DNA from: Sipunculus nudus
Lineage: Eukaryota; Annelida; Sipuncula; Golfingiida; Sipunculidae
Direction of reading: 5' to 3'
Length of the DNA: 64,000 nucleotides
Assembly (NCBI GenBank): GCA_026874595.1
Contig: CM049310.1
Coordinates: 35,977,558-36,041,557, forward strand
The notes beneath the pieces were generated by a model. That model was not told the DNA's origin. It did not search any database and saw only the letters and a program-made list of their open reading frames with translations. The first letter of the stretch is position 1, and the number at the start of each line of letters is the position of its first letter. Made by a program: the position numbers and the translations under genes. Of this stretch, positions 49,411-58,478 are shown in pieces.

Positions 49411-49418
49411 ATATAAAA
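49411..49418 (+). promoter_or_regulatory. TATA box of the 49468-49719 gene
   Basis: ATATAAAA 57 bp upstream of the ATG, only 60 bp from the terminase acceptor. Confidence 0.55.
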
Positions 49419-49467
49419 GCACGTGAGTGCGCAGATTCATCAGACACATATTCAAAAGGGAGGGTGG

Positions 49468-49719
49468 ATGGCTCAAGGCACCGAACACACTTTAGACGAG
49501 TTAGAGGACTTGGTGAGTAGCTGGGAACAAGCACTGCTCGTGAGCGCGCCACAACAGATCATAGACCGGTTACACGAGAACTGCTTTATGGTACACGAGC
49601 ATGTTCGGGATGAGGGAACGTGTGATACGAGAAGATGTGACATCGTCTTAAAAGCGTTATCCTCCCTTGTGATGTCTGCTTACTACGATATATGCACCAC
49701 TCACAGTGACCGCATCTGA
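49468..49719 (+). CDS. Small helical protein in the UL91/ORF30 position
   Basis: An 83-residue protein. The frame is open to 49423 via GTG, but the TATA box at 49411 fits the ATG at 49468. It is acidic and predicted helical (LDELEDLVSSWEQALLV; CDIVLKALSSLVMSAYYDI). In cytomegaloviruses and gammaherpesviruses the first small gene inside the terminase intron is UL91 (KSHV ORF30, about 77-111 residues), a subunit of the late-gene transcription complex. Size, place and orientation agree; the sequence itself is too short to prove it. Confidence 0.5.
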   Translation: MAQGTEHTLDELEDLVSSWEQALLVSAPQQIIDRLHENCFMVHEHVRDEGTCDTRRCDIVLKALSSLVMSAYYDICTTHSDRI

Positions 49720-49825
49720 CAACAAAAACCTATCGCACCTCTGGGGTGCCAATCAGCTGAGAACATAAATGATCAAACACATTTTAGGTATTTTATGGCA
49801 ACATATATGACAGGGTACCCCACTC

Positions 49826-50920
49826 ATGAAAGCAAAAGGTAAGAGTAAAGGGAGACCCCAGAGGTACAATCCGTGTTACTCAACGAACGCTTCGCGATGC
49901 CGTTTCAGACGTCCGCCAGACCACTACGTTTTTTTGTTAAACACCGTTGCCAAAACAAGGTCTCCCCCGGCTTTGTTCCACTGCATCACGCACGGACGCC
50001 TCCATGCCTGTTTCAAAACAGGGGACCAGCACCCGGACAGCGGTAGCGACCCTTGCCCTGGCGTGGAGATGACGGCAGACGGTGATATGGTGTGTGTGGC
50101 ATCAGGGATGCCGAGCGGAGCCAAGATATATGAAACGTGTCCGCGTGAGGACGAGTTTCCCCGGCACGGGACAGAGAATGACGCACCGGTCATATCTACA
50201 GGTGACGGGAACGGCCAAACATGTGCGACCCATGTTTTTCAACAAGACCACATGGCGACGTACACGTGGGAAAAACAACAGTCAGCCGACCGTGACGAAC
50301 TTCTAAGGGTAGAGCCACGTCCGGAATTCGTTATGGCGGTAATAGCCCGACCCGTCACGGTGTACAACTTTTCACTTGTTGATCAGCTCCTGTTCAGTCG
50401 ATACACAGAGACTGACGCGCTTCTGCACGATTACGTGTCAAGCAAAGTGTCACACCCATCCCAAGACGACACGAAACATGTGAAATACGAGTGTTACAAG
50501 GCCCTGTCTCGGCTGTCACCCAACCTTCGTCCGTCGTACGGTGAATGCTCCCGCGCATGGTGCTCTGCAGTGGAATCTCTGACTTCGTCGGAAAAGGACT
50601 CGACCAGGGGATCCCGGACAATCGATGAATTGAAAAAATACCTCGCCACACATATGAGACATGCTGTATCAGACATGAACCGGGGCAAACAAAGGAATGC
50701 CATGTGGATCTACGACCATCCGGCGTCAACGTCCAGCCAGCTTTCAGCAGGTGTGGCTGGACAGGTCACCACGCAGGACGTCGAAGGCGGCGGGTGTAAC
50801 CACATCACGTACACTGCTTATGACCCAGTGACCGGTATGAATGTATCCAGGTGTCCAAAATACAGGTATTTTACGCCGATGCTACCAAAGCCCTGCATAC
50901 CACATCACCAGCGTTTATGA
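49826..50920 (+). CDS. UL92/ORF31-like putative late-transcription zinc protein
   Basis: A 364-residue protein with a basic N-terminus. It contains the cluster FHCITHGRLHACFKTG (C53, H56, H60, C62), then C77, and DGDMVCVASG (C90, followed by Ser-Gly). This C-x2-H-x3-H-x-C...C...C-x2-SG pattern is like that of the UL92 family (HCMV UL92, KSHV ORF31), part of the viral pre-initiation complex for late genes. Two further cysteines (C17, C25) precede it. It is longer than the usual ~200-225 residues, with an acidic insert and a C-terminal extension. It is the second plus-strand gene in the terminase intron, exactly where UL92 lies in beta- and gammaherpesviruses. Confidence 0.55.
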   Translation: MKAKGKSKGRPQRYNPCYSTNASRCRFRRPPDHYVFLLNTVAKTRSPPALFHCITHGRLHACFKTGDQHPDSGSDPCPGVEMTADGDMVCVASGMPSGAKIYETCPREDEFPRHGTENDAPVISTGDGNGQTCATHVFQQDHMATYTWEKQQSADRDELLRVEPRPEFVMAVIARPVTVYNFSLVDQLLFSRYTETDALLHDYVSSKVSHPSQDDTKHVKYECYKALSRLSPNLRPSYGECSRAWCSAVESLTSSEKDSTRGSRTIDELKKYLATHMRHAVSDMNRGKQRNAMWIYDHPASTSSQLSAGVAGQVTTQDVEGGGCNHITYTAYDPVTGMNVSRCPKYRYFTPMLPKPCIPHHQRL

Positions 50921-51026
50921 AGCCGTCTGTGTCTATAATCCACAGTTACTCTAATTCCCCTGTTTCCATTTTGTCAACTGTCACCGTGGAAGCTACGTGA
51001 AAACCGTTTAAGCTTACCTGAAGGCG

Positions 51027-51785
51027 TCACACAGCTAGCTCATTTAGTGTCAAATGGGGAACATGCAAAAGCAGGTGACTCAGGACAGTAGTTCCGTCTT
51101 CAGACAACATGAAAGCTGAGTCTTCACAGCTGTTCAGGACACGGCGCGCCGTGTTGGAATGGCCGAGTGACACAGGTGTGGGTTTGCAATGGAAACGGCA
51201 CGCTTCTGCCACCAGCCTCATGAAACACCCGAAAGCAGCGTATGCAGACACCATCCAACGGTCGCGCATAGTTACAGTGCATACGTCGACCTCTCCTCTC
51301 GCAGCTCGCATATCTTCATTCGCCTTATCGATTGCATCCACCAACCGCTGTACCTCGGAATATTTCAGGTAGTACAGGTCGCGTAAACCTTCGATCAAAC
51401 ACGAAAACCTCGTACAACTGATCATGAATGTATGGCTATGCGGGACCTCTTTTGACATCAGAAATCGTCTCACGAAATATACAGCCGCCAAACGGATGCA
51501 GATGTAGTTGTACAAACGCAGGCATTCCTGGTCTGCATGCAAAGCGTCAGGGATTCCAGGACTTCCAAATAAAAAAGTGCAGATACTTTCGTCGCTGTGT
51601 AAGCTCAACGAAGGTAACAACACACTGGATAGAATCTTTCCGTCCACGTTATTGAGCGTTTCAGCCACATCAGGGACGGTGGGCGACCGTTTCTTGTCTA
51701 GCCGAAGAAAACCCGCGCCCCGTTGCAGTTCAAGCTGCCTCCTGACATCTAGTGGCATACATTCCTCCAAAGGTACCCTATCCAT
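51027..51785 (-). CDS. Unassigned helical protein inside the terminase intron (extra gene)
   Basis: A 252-residue protein from an ATG at 51785, on the same strand as the terminase but inside its intron. It is mostly helical, with Leu/Tyr-rich segments (LRLYNYICIRLAAVYFVRRF; YYLKYSEVQRLVDAIDK) and evenly spaced Cys. No signal, no membrane segment. It has no counterpart in the vertebrate herpesvirus terminase introns I know. Its size is near that of UL79 proteins (about 250-300 residues), another late-transcription factor, but I see no motif to support this. Confidence 0.55.
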   Translation of the reverse strand: MDRVPLEECMPLDVRRQLELQRGAGFLRLDKKRSPTVPDVAETLNNVDGKILSSVLLPSLSLHSDESICTFLFGSPGIPDALHADQECLRLYNYICIRLAAVYFVRRFLMSKEVPHSHTFMISCTRFSCLIEGLRDLYYLKYSEVQRLVDAIDKANEDMRAARGEVDVCTVTMRDRWMVSAYAAFGCFMRLVAEACRFHCKPTPVSLGHSNTARRVLNSCEDSAFMLSEDGTTVLSHLLLHVPHLTLNELAV

Positions 51786-51983
51786 ATTTGGACTACTTCA
51801 GCGGAAACGTCTGCGAGACATACTCGTTACGTTTTACCGTTTAGTTGACATTACTGAATAAGCTACCACCACCGCAAATAACATATAGTTCATTTCATGC
51901 GGTGGTAACCCGTCACCCGTTGGGGGATCCCTTAGTAAAAACCCGTTCGGGAAAGCCCCCACCGATGAAAACCTCAAACAACC

Positions 51984-53555
51984 ATGGCTGCAAAAGACCT
52001 ATGTGATCCACATACCGGACCAGCAGTGACCAGGCCATTTGAGGATTGCTATGAACCGATATGGAGAACAGCCGCTGGAGCCCCGGCGTCCATGTTTCTG
52101 TACCTACACCACCGTCGCGTTGACGACGTTTTTTGGATACGCTTGGTGACCCATTACATGTCAGCCCGTGATCACAGATGGCATAACCGCTACACAGAAA
52201 TCAAACCAAGGAACATGTTCTACGATACATTAGTGGGAGGCACGGTCATAGAACTGGACATGCCACGGCCAGACCTTGTATCGTATAGCAGGGAGCCCGG
52301 TTCTTCAGTGGAGCTGACAGATTGGCTGGACATCGTGTTCATTGACAACGATAACGGTCCCAATGACACGCTGGACAGAGTATCCGTGCCTGTACATTTC
52401 ATTTTGTCAAGCGTCACGTGCATGTTCAACGAGTGGCTTATCCACGCCCGTTCCTTGAAAGCGCTGGAAAAACTACCTGGTACAGAGGAAGGTGCGCAAA
52501 CCGCTGAAAGTGAAATGAGTGCCATTCCCGGAGAGACCGTGTCCGCAGCAGTGAATTTACGAAGCGTACTGAACCAGTTTTACGATGCTAATCCTGCCCC
52601 GGAAGACCAAACCACGTCTGCAGAAATGCAAGCCTTAACACCTGAACACACCTGCATGCGACTCATCTGCCATTGGGAACCGGCTGTACCTACAACAGAG
52701 GAAGGCAGGAGGCGATCCGTGGCCGTAATGCTGTTATCTCACATGCACAATTATGGACAGGTGTTTTCAGAACGGCAGATGGACCCGGCGAGCACGGGGA
52801 CGTACAAGTGCGGGATCGAGGACAAAATCTTCCGAGTGCTGACCTCAGTTAGCCTCCCCATGCTGAGCAGAATGTTTGACCAGGTGGATGACATAAACGT
52901 CATTCTAACATGGTGCGCTAACGTTTCAATTTGTCCGGACGTGCATGATACATTATCCCAGCAGATCGCGCTTTACGCCGGATGGTTGACAGTTCGCGAC
53001 AGCTGTACAGTGCCCGGTGTGACCGATCCACTTATGAGGGCTTTTTCGCACATGAACCCTGTGGCGTTGGTACTGATATTCAGGAGGGTGATCAGTCGCC
53101 TGAGGGGGGAATGCGGACAGGTAAAGTTGCGTTTCAATAAAGGACTTGGCGCAAGGTTGCAGTCCGCCGTTGAGTGGTATATGGACGGCCGTCGGACAAA
53201 CCCAGACGTCCCTTATTACTTGCAAGTTCATTTTTATGGGGCTGGTGTGCATAACGCAACGGTACGCTTCATGGAGCCTGTGTGGTATTTTACATTCAAA
53301 GGACCGCACGGCGGCCAACAACATTCTGACGAATGTTCCATGTGGATTAACGTGAGTGAACCAAATGACTTGGTGTTCCTCTGTCCCAACAAGCACTCGC
53401 GTTTGACACGACATTACGTTCCGGGGGGCATCCCAGTGGAATGGCGTTACCCCGGAATGATGGAAGAACTGCTGCAAAGGCTTTCGTACCCTCTGGATCT
53501 GCTGATCGAATTCATCGGTTTCACGCTAGTGGAACCTATACCTGTATTGTATTGA
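51984..53555 (+). CDS. 523-aa protein in the UL93/UL17 position
   Basis: A 523-residue protein starting in ACCATGG. No signal or membrane segment; globular with many Trp/Tyr, an acidic low-complexity linker (about 155-210) and a Cys/His-containing middle. It is the third plus-strand gene of the terminase intron. In KSHV (ORF32) and cytomegalovirus (UL93), and as UL17 in herpes simplex virus, this place holds the capsid-vertex protein that stabilises DNA-filled capsids (about 450-700 residues). Size, direction and order agree. No diagnostic motif is visible, so this rests on position. Confidence 0.5.
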   Translation: MAAKDLCDPHTGPAVTRPFEDCYEPIWRTAAGAPASMFLYLHHRRVDDVFWIRLVTHYMSARDHRWHNRYTEIKPRNMFYDTLVGGTVIELDMPRPDLVSYSREPGSSVELTDWLDIVFIDNDNGPNDTLDRVSVPVHFILSSVTCMFNEWLIHARSLKALEKLPGTEEGAQTAESEMSAIPGETVSAAVNLRSVLNQFYDANPAPEDQTTSAEMQALTPEHTCMRLICHWEPAVPTTEEGRRRSVAVMLLSHMHNYGQVFSERQMDPASTGTYKCGIEDKIFRVLTSVSLPMLSRMFDQVDDINVILTWCANVSICPDVHDTLSQQIALYAGWLTVRDSCTVPGVTDPLMRAFSHMNPVALVLIFRRVISRLRGECGQVKLRFNKGLGARLQSAVEWYMDGRRTNPDVPYYLQVHFYGAGVHNATVRFMEPVWYFTFKGPHGGQQHSDECSMWINVSEPNDLVFLCPNKHSRLTRHYVPGGIPVEWRYPGMMEELLQRLSYPLDLLIEFIGFTLVEPIPVLY

Positions 53556-53644
53556 AGCATGCCGGTCAGCCGGCCGACATGTATTATTTGTGTTAACGTT
53601 GTCGCTGAACTGTGGGCGGCACAGCTGCTCTGTCAGACACCAAA

Positions 53645-54907
53645 ATGGTAGACGTTATAGACAAATTCTCGAGGCCTTCGTTTTCGGCGCCAGGTGACGT
53701 GTTTCTGGTGACAGACGTGTCAGGTGATACGCGTATATGCAGACCCCGTTCACAGACAGTGAACGTATTCTACGGCCTCAACTGCAAGACAGGCGCGTCA
53801 TCACTATGCGTTGTGAACAAGACCCACATTTACATCTTGAGCGACCTACAGGGTAACGCAGACGAACACAGTATAGTTCCCGTAAGAATAGAACTGAACG
53901 GACGCGCACATGTGATGCCCGCCAGAGGATACCACCAGATTTGCAGATTTTGGCTCTGCGCACCGTACAGAACGGGAAACCGTGTGACCCTCCCTGAAAA
54001 CACCGTAGGCAGCATACTGGGCATTACCGACAGAGAGTGTATCACCTGGCTACAGAGTCGGACGTTGGCCAACAGCCATGTTGTGCACCCCAGTTGGCTG
54101 TTCGTTCACGGGAGGGGGAAAGGAAAGTACGCCGGATTTGCAGAGATCGATAACATCCCTGTTTACACAAACAACACCAACCCGTCAGATGTAACCGATA
54201 TAATGGCCAGAACAGGTCCGCAGTTGTTTTATCAAGCTAGCTGTAAAAGCTTTTGGACGTACTTTTGTGACAACGGCGCAGCGACGGGCGCCGTACCTGC
54301 AGTGCCGCCAGCCCTAGTGAAGCATTCACTTTTCACGTCTTGCATGGGTGAACAGTCAGAAGACGAAACGTATTCACACAACGGGTGGGGTGGCCCGCAA
54401 GCTGCCGTACAGTGTCTGTGCGCATCTCTCCAGGCGGGTTGGCGTGGCCCAACAGAGACGCCTGTGGAGGCAGGGAACCCTAACCGCTTTGTGCGGGTGT
54501 CGTGTGTGTCACAACACAAGAACTCGGCCATGCCAGGATGGTTAGGTAACCTGTGCAACCGTGTTACAGCAGGCAGGCGTGCTGCCCCAGGGAGTACGTA
54601 CACGCGTGTCAGCAGGCAGATAGCTGACGCAGAGAAGGACATGTCAAAGCATGGCATTGACAGGATGCTAGAGGAAAGGAGTACCACATGCAAGTTCAAA
54701 TTGCAGACTGCTGTACCGGAACTCTCCGATCCAAACACACCGTCGCAGTCAGAACAGAACCGTCGTGCGGGTAGCGTTTGCACTGACCTGCCGCAAAACA
54801 TATGGGAACTTAAACAACTGGACGATGAATACGTGTTGTATATGTGTGCTAGCTGTGGTTTGTGGCGCGACCTGCTGAAAGGTCGCACAAATTATTTTAC
54901 CATGTGA
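53645..54907 (+). CDS. 420-aa protein in the UL94/UL16 position
   Basis: The frame is open to 53612 via GTG; the first ATG is 53645. It has 420 residues, cysteine-rich and soluble. The C-terminus has a CxxC (YMCASCGLW) 17 residues before the end. UL16/UL94 proteins, conserved tegument proteins that bridge capsid and envelope during egress, are 330-370 residues long and rich in conserved cysteines. The gene is the last plus-strand gene before exon 1, exactly the place of UL94/ORF33/UL16. An ATTAAA at 54960-54965 may be its poly(A) signal. Identification is by position plus the Cys-rich character. Confidence 0.5.
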   Translation: MVDVIDKFSRPSFSAPGDVFLVTDVSGDTRICRPRSQTVNVFYGLNCKTGASSLCVVNKTHIYILSDLQGNADEHSIVPVRIELNGRAHVMPARGYHQICRFWLCAPYRTGNRVTLPENTVGSILGITDRECITWLQSRTLANSHVVHPSWLFVHGRGKGKYAGFAEIDNIPVYTNNTNPSDVTDIMARTGPQLFYQASCKSFWTYFCDNGAATGAVPAVPPALVKHSLFTSCMGEQSEDETYSHNGWGGPQAAVQCLCASLQAGWRGPTETPVEAGNPNRFVRVSCVSQHKNSAMPGWLGNLCNRVTAGRRAAPGSTYTRVSRQIADAEKDMSKHGIDRMLEERSTTCKFKLQTAVPELSDPNTPSQSEQNRRAGSVCTDLPQNIWELKQLDDEYVLYMCASCGLWRDLLKGRTNYFTM

Positions 54908-54959
54908 AATCATAGTGTGTTTCATTGTAAGAATCACTGCTGTATTTACAACAATGATT

Positions 54960-54965
54960 ATTAAA
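54960..54965 (+). terminator. Variant poly(A) signal of the 53645-54907 gene
   Basis: ATTAAA 53 bp after the stop codon. Confidence 0.4.
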
Positions 54966-55077
54966 AGTATATAACAAGCGATAACACTGGCGTGAGCATT
55001 TTTAATATGTGTAAACTCTGCCACGGACGTTAATGTGTCATATGAAAGATACTAATAATCATTGCACGTTATCATTC

Positions 55078-55083
55078 TTTATT
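55078..55083 (-). terminator. Intronic poly(A) signal after terminase exon 1
   Basis: AATAAA on the minus strand, inside the intron. It lies 5 bp past the stop codon (55088-55090) that an unspliced exon-1 transcript would meet. It could allow an alternative short transcript coding for the N-terminal ATPase half only. Confidence 0.45.
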
Positions 55084-55156
55084 CACATCATCCCTCCCTT
55101 CCCTCACACACATCCATGCGACCCAGTGGCTTTATCCCAGCTACAGTTATACTTAC

Positions 55157-56308
55157 ATTTTGATTCCCCAAGCTGAGGAAAAACATTTCCGTGTGTAACC
55201 CGTTTTCAAAATGTATCGCCAACTTCGGTTCGTACATAGGATTTTGCTGATTGACGGTCGTTCGGAAACGTTGTTTGGCTTTGGCGTCCAAATGATCGAG
55301 TATCAGCTGCATGGAGTTGACGTGTTGCACAGTATCTGCCTTTACCTTACGGCTGAGATCATGCGAACACGAAAAATATGCAAACCGCATATCAGTCGCC
55401 CGCATGCCCGCCGCCAGCGTGACCTGTGTGATGTATGTTTTGCCCATGCGCCTGGGAACGAGGGCCACGCATATATTTGACGTCCGGCTTTCGGTCATAA
55501 CACGCCGGCTGTATCCTCCCGCTATGAAAAATCGTTTGATGATCCGCTGCAACATGTGGTTGTGCTCCGGCGCACGCGCTGCGGCAGAAAAGGCGACGAT
55601 ATGCATAACCATGAGACCCTGAAACGGTTCAAGAACGATGTCTTTGTATTTAAAAAACAAATGTAACAAACTAAGCCAGTTGAGCACCGCTCGCGTTTCA
55701 GTGTTCTGCCACACGCTTTCATCCAAAGCCAGCCTGTCTGAGGGAGACACTGGTCGCAACCGTGAAGACATCCCGGTCACAGAGTGTTTCATCCAGTCGT
55801 GCAATTCAAACAGGGTCATGGGTATCTGTGAAGCCAGGGGAATGCAGACGTGCGCATGGTTCTGGCGAACTCCCGCTTCTTTGTTGAGCCATATGTCAGT
55901 GAAACTGGGTGATGACGGACTACGGTTATGCGAGTCAAACTCCTTGTACAAGTCGTCCGCTTTGCCATTTTGGAGCAGTTCGGCATTGCCCTGTAACCGG
56001 CAAACACCCGACCTCCAGAACAGGTAATCGTCGAACACATCATCCACCACCCAAGAGAACAGTGGGTGTCTCAAAGTGCAGTCAGGGACGTCACGCACTA
56101 AAGGGTGTTGGTTGACCTGCCATTCCCTGGGGCGGTATGCAGTGACAGGGTAAACCCGTGGCGCGGTGTTCCACGCTTCACTCTCGCGATCATTATGTGT
56201 GATGTCACGATTGCTGCCGCGAACAGCCGTCTGCCCTTCTGTCCTCTGTGATTTTTTCCGATTTTGAACAGACCCGTAGGTTTGTCCGGTTATGCCCCTG
56301 ACATCCAT
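55157..56308 (-). CDS. Terminase large subunit (ATPase/nuclease), exon 1
   Basis: N-terminal 384 codons of the packaging ATPase, starting at an ATG (56308) and ending at a GTAAGT donor. After a basic, poorly conserved N-terminus (about 1-60) comes a helical region. Then the Walker A loop VPRRMGKT (residues 284-291) has the form typical of herpesvirus terminases. An adenine/sensor stretch (FAYFSCSHDLSRKVKAD) and the strand ending at the splice site follow. Exon 2, with Walker B and the nuclease, is at 48054-49346. The split falls between Walker A and B, as in the vertebrate herpesvirus gene (UL15/UL89/ORF29). Confidence 0.9.
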
Positions 56309-56965
56309 GAGGACGCATCAACGTTGAATATACAATGACAGGTTATGTGTCAGTCCAATCCATGTTACATATATATCAAATAAACGTGTACACGGGTATA
56401 CCATCACAAGGTCAGTTCACCGTGTAAGAAAACGGCCATACGCGACAGACAGTCTGAACTATACGCCTTTCACCGGTGCAGTCGCACCTATTACAAAGCG
56501 CACGTGCGGTGCACTGACCTGGTTTTCTCCGTGTCTCATAAATTATCAGGGTTTACGTCAGACCTGTTTTTTTGTGCCTGAACACTCGCCGCCGTCTAGA
56601 CAAAACAGGCATGTCACGGCACGTTCCCAAGGCCGACGTGCCGCAGCCCCCCCCCCCCCATACATACGAGTAGTTTCGTTGCGCAACAACAACACACGTG
56701 CACATGATGGTCACGTGCACACTAGAGTGCCCTATCACTTTCGAATGCAAGTGGCAACCTGTTTGGGACACTGACCTTGGAAACGTGTCATGCCTGAACA
56801 TGTTTTTGTCGAACGGTCATTGACAGAAGAGGGTCGTGTGCAACGTCGCAGAAAAACGCTGATGTAACCACACGCACTGTCCATATAAAGGATAGTACGT
56901 GACGAGGCAGCATTGAATGCACCAGACATTCTTGTAGACGTGTTGTTCCGAATTAAGTGATCAGG
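56309..56965. other. Divergent promoter region between terminase and the IAP cluster
   Basis: 657 bp. It contains a C-run (56649-56658), two CACGTG motifs in TGGTCACGTGCACA (about 56693-56720) and CATATAAAG (56883-56890). That box lies about 80 bp upstream of the IAP start at 56966. No gene accepted here. Confidence 0.5.
56884..56890 (+). promoter_or_regulatory. TATA box of the 56966-57853 gene
   Basis: ATATAAAG 82 bp upstream of the ATG. Confidence 0.5.
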
Positions 56966-57853
56966 ATGGGTAAAGGAAACAGTAAATTCCGTTGGCAACA
57001 GCTGGCCGAAACGCCAGATGTGAAGGTCAAACGTATGAAGAGCGAACTGTGCCGCAGGAAAACGTTTGAAAGTTGGCCAGGAAAAGATATGATCAAACCC
57101 CGCGTGATGGCTGCTTCGGGGTTTTACTACGACGACATTTCTGCCGTGATCAACTGCGCCTTTTGTGCAGCATCTTTCACTGAGTATCCCACAGGTTTCT
57201 GTCCTATGTGGTTCCATATGTTGTACTTTGGAAACGCATGTCCCTTTATCAACGGGAAACCGACTGACAACATCCCGGCGCCAGACAGTCTTGATCCAAC
57301 GTCATTTCACACTATGGAGGCTTTGGGAATACGCAAGCACAACCCTGTCGTACCCGCCATGGGAACACTTGAGGAGAGACTTGACTCGTTCAAACCGTTA
57401 CACCGCCGCTGGCCAATAGGGACTGTGCCCCCATCCGAGCAAATGGCTGAAGCAGGTTTTTTTCACCTAGGAGTAGGCGCACAGACCCGATGCTTCTGCT
57501 GCGGTAAGAAGTGCGGGGAGTTTGGACCAAACGATGACCCATGGAAAGCACACGAAAGGTTTAGCCCAAAATGTCTGTTTGTTATCCGCTGTAAGCCACG
57601 ATCAGTTGCCGACCAGCAAAGACGTCCCAGCCACGGCGCACGACATGACACATTCGATGTCGGCGGTGAAACGTTCGGCCGTGCGGAAACAGGACGCACA
57701 CTGTTGTGCACCGTCTGCTTAGAAAACGAAGTGGAGGTTATCTTTTTCCCCTGCAAACATATAATCGTCTGCAACCAGTGTGCTCTGTGTTTGCTCCACT
57801 GTCCCGTGTGCCGTGAACCTATATATGGCAGTGCAAACGTGTTCATCGCTTGA
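56966..57853 (+). CDS. Inhibitor-of-apoptosis protein, BIR-BIR-RING
   Basis: A 295-residue protein starting at the ATG (56966; a GTG three codons earlier is ignored). BIR1 (about residues 33-100) has CAFC but an H-x7-C spacing (HMLYFGNAC), one residue longer than the usual H-x6-C. It lacks the usual acidic/DP stretch, so it may bind zinc poorly. BIR2 (about 135-205) is standard: MAEAGFFHLG, CFCCG, DDPWKAHERFSPKC. A C-terminal RING (about 249-290) has CTVCLENEV, CKHIIVC and CPVCREPI. IAPs block caspases and ubiquitinate death-pathway proteins; related BIR proteins occur in baculoviruses and molluscan herpesviruses. It is the first of three IAP genes here. Confidence 0.85.
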   Translation: MGKGNSKFRWQQLAETPDVKVKRMKSELCRRKTFESWPGKDMIKPRVMAASGFYYDDISAVINCAFCAASFTEYPTGFCPMWFHMLYFGNACPFINGKPTDNIPAPDSLDPTSFHTMEALGIRKHNPVVPAMGTLEERLDSFKPLHRRWPIGTVPPSEQMAEAGFFHLGVGAQTRCFCCGKKCGEFGPNDDPWKAHERFSPKCLFVIRCKPRSVADQQRRPSHGARHDTFDVGGETFGRAETGRTLLCTVCLENEVEVIFFPCKHIIVCNQCALCLLHCPVCREPIYGSANVFIA

Positions 57854-58478
57854 ACCTATCGAACCATGTGAATAGTACAGTGACCGTTAACTTTCACGAA
57901 ATTAGGAATATACTAATATGTGTTAAGTGTTAACATATCAGTGTCATCATCATATGTACACCTCTGTATGTAAAACAAACCATACTCGCTCATACGAGTG
58001 TCAAGGACGTGATGTCTTTGTAAGAGGATATGACTGCTAATCACGTACCGGATACCCTGCTACTTAAACGTGGTTTATGGAAACAATGTATAAAACGTCG
58101 TTGGTCGTATGTTTCGGTTATGACGCACACCAGCAGGGAGTTTTTTTGGTGTTTACGTAGTTATTTGATATATGTGTTTGTGAGTCACGTTACCCCTGCC
58201 ATTAAACATGTTTTACAAAACGTTGTTTGTGCGTGTTGTGGAATTTCCTATGTTTGACGTCATGTCTGCTTTCTTGCTATATAAGCTCAGCACAACAGAA
58301 TGTTCAGCATAAACGCCGCGGACGTCGACTGTTCAGTTTCGGCATCATAAGTCAGCATCCTGTCATTAATAAACGGAGTGACTGTTATTTGGCACAGGGC
58401 TCTACAATTGATTCCATATGACTATCGTGCTGCTGAGCTCGTCTGGAACTTATATACACCACAGGTTGTCTGTCCAAT
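57854..58478. other. Leader region of the spliced IAP gene
   Basis: 625 bp. A TATATAAG box lies at 58278-58285. A second TATATA at about 58451 lies too close to the ATG at 58479 to give a leader. A 75-residue frame from an ATG at 58030 (58030-58257) has hydrophobic stretches (SYLIYVFVSHVTPAI) and could be a tiny membrane protein, but I have no support for it. A 16-codon upstream frame starts near 58301. Confidence 0.4.
58278..58285 (+). promoter_or_regulatory. TATA box upstream of the spliced IAP gene
   Basis: TATATAAG, 200 bp before the coding start. It implies a leader of about 170 nt carrying a short upstream reading frame. Confidence 0.45.

Larger units (their letters stand above)
49347..55156 (-). 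other. 5.8-kb terminase intron with nested genes
   Basis: Donor AAAAT|GTAAGTAT (GT at 55156-55155) and acceptor TTTCAG| (AG at 49348-49347) on the minus strand. The intron encloses five genes: four on the plus strand, one on the minus. Nested genes inside a spliced terminase gene are a hallmark of herpesviruses. A minus-strand AATAAA at 55078-55083 lies inside the intron, just past the stop (55088) that a retained intron would use. Confidence 0.85.

Noticed and set aside
54749-55024. A minus-strand hydrophobic frame inside the terminase intron
   Set aside because: It starts with GTG and overlaps the 3' coding end of the UL94-position gene. No upstream signals.
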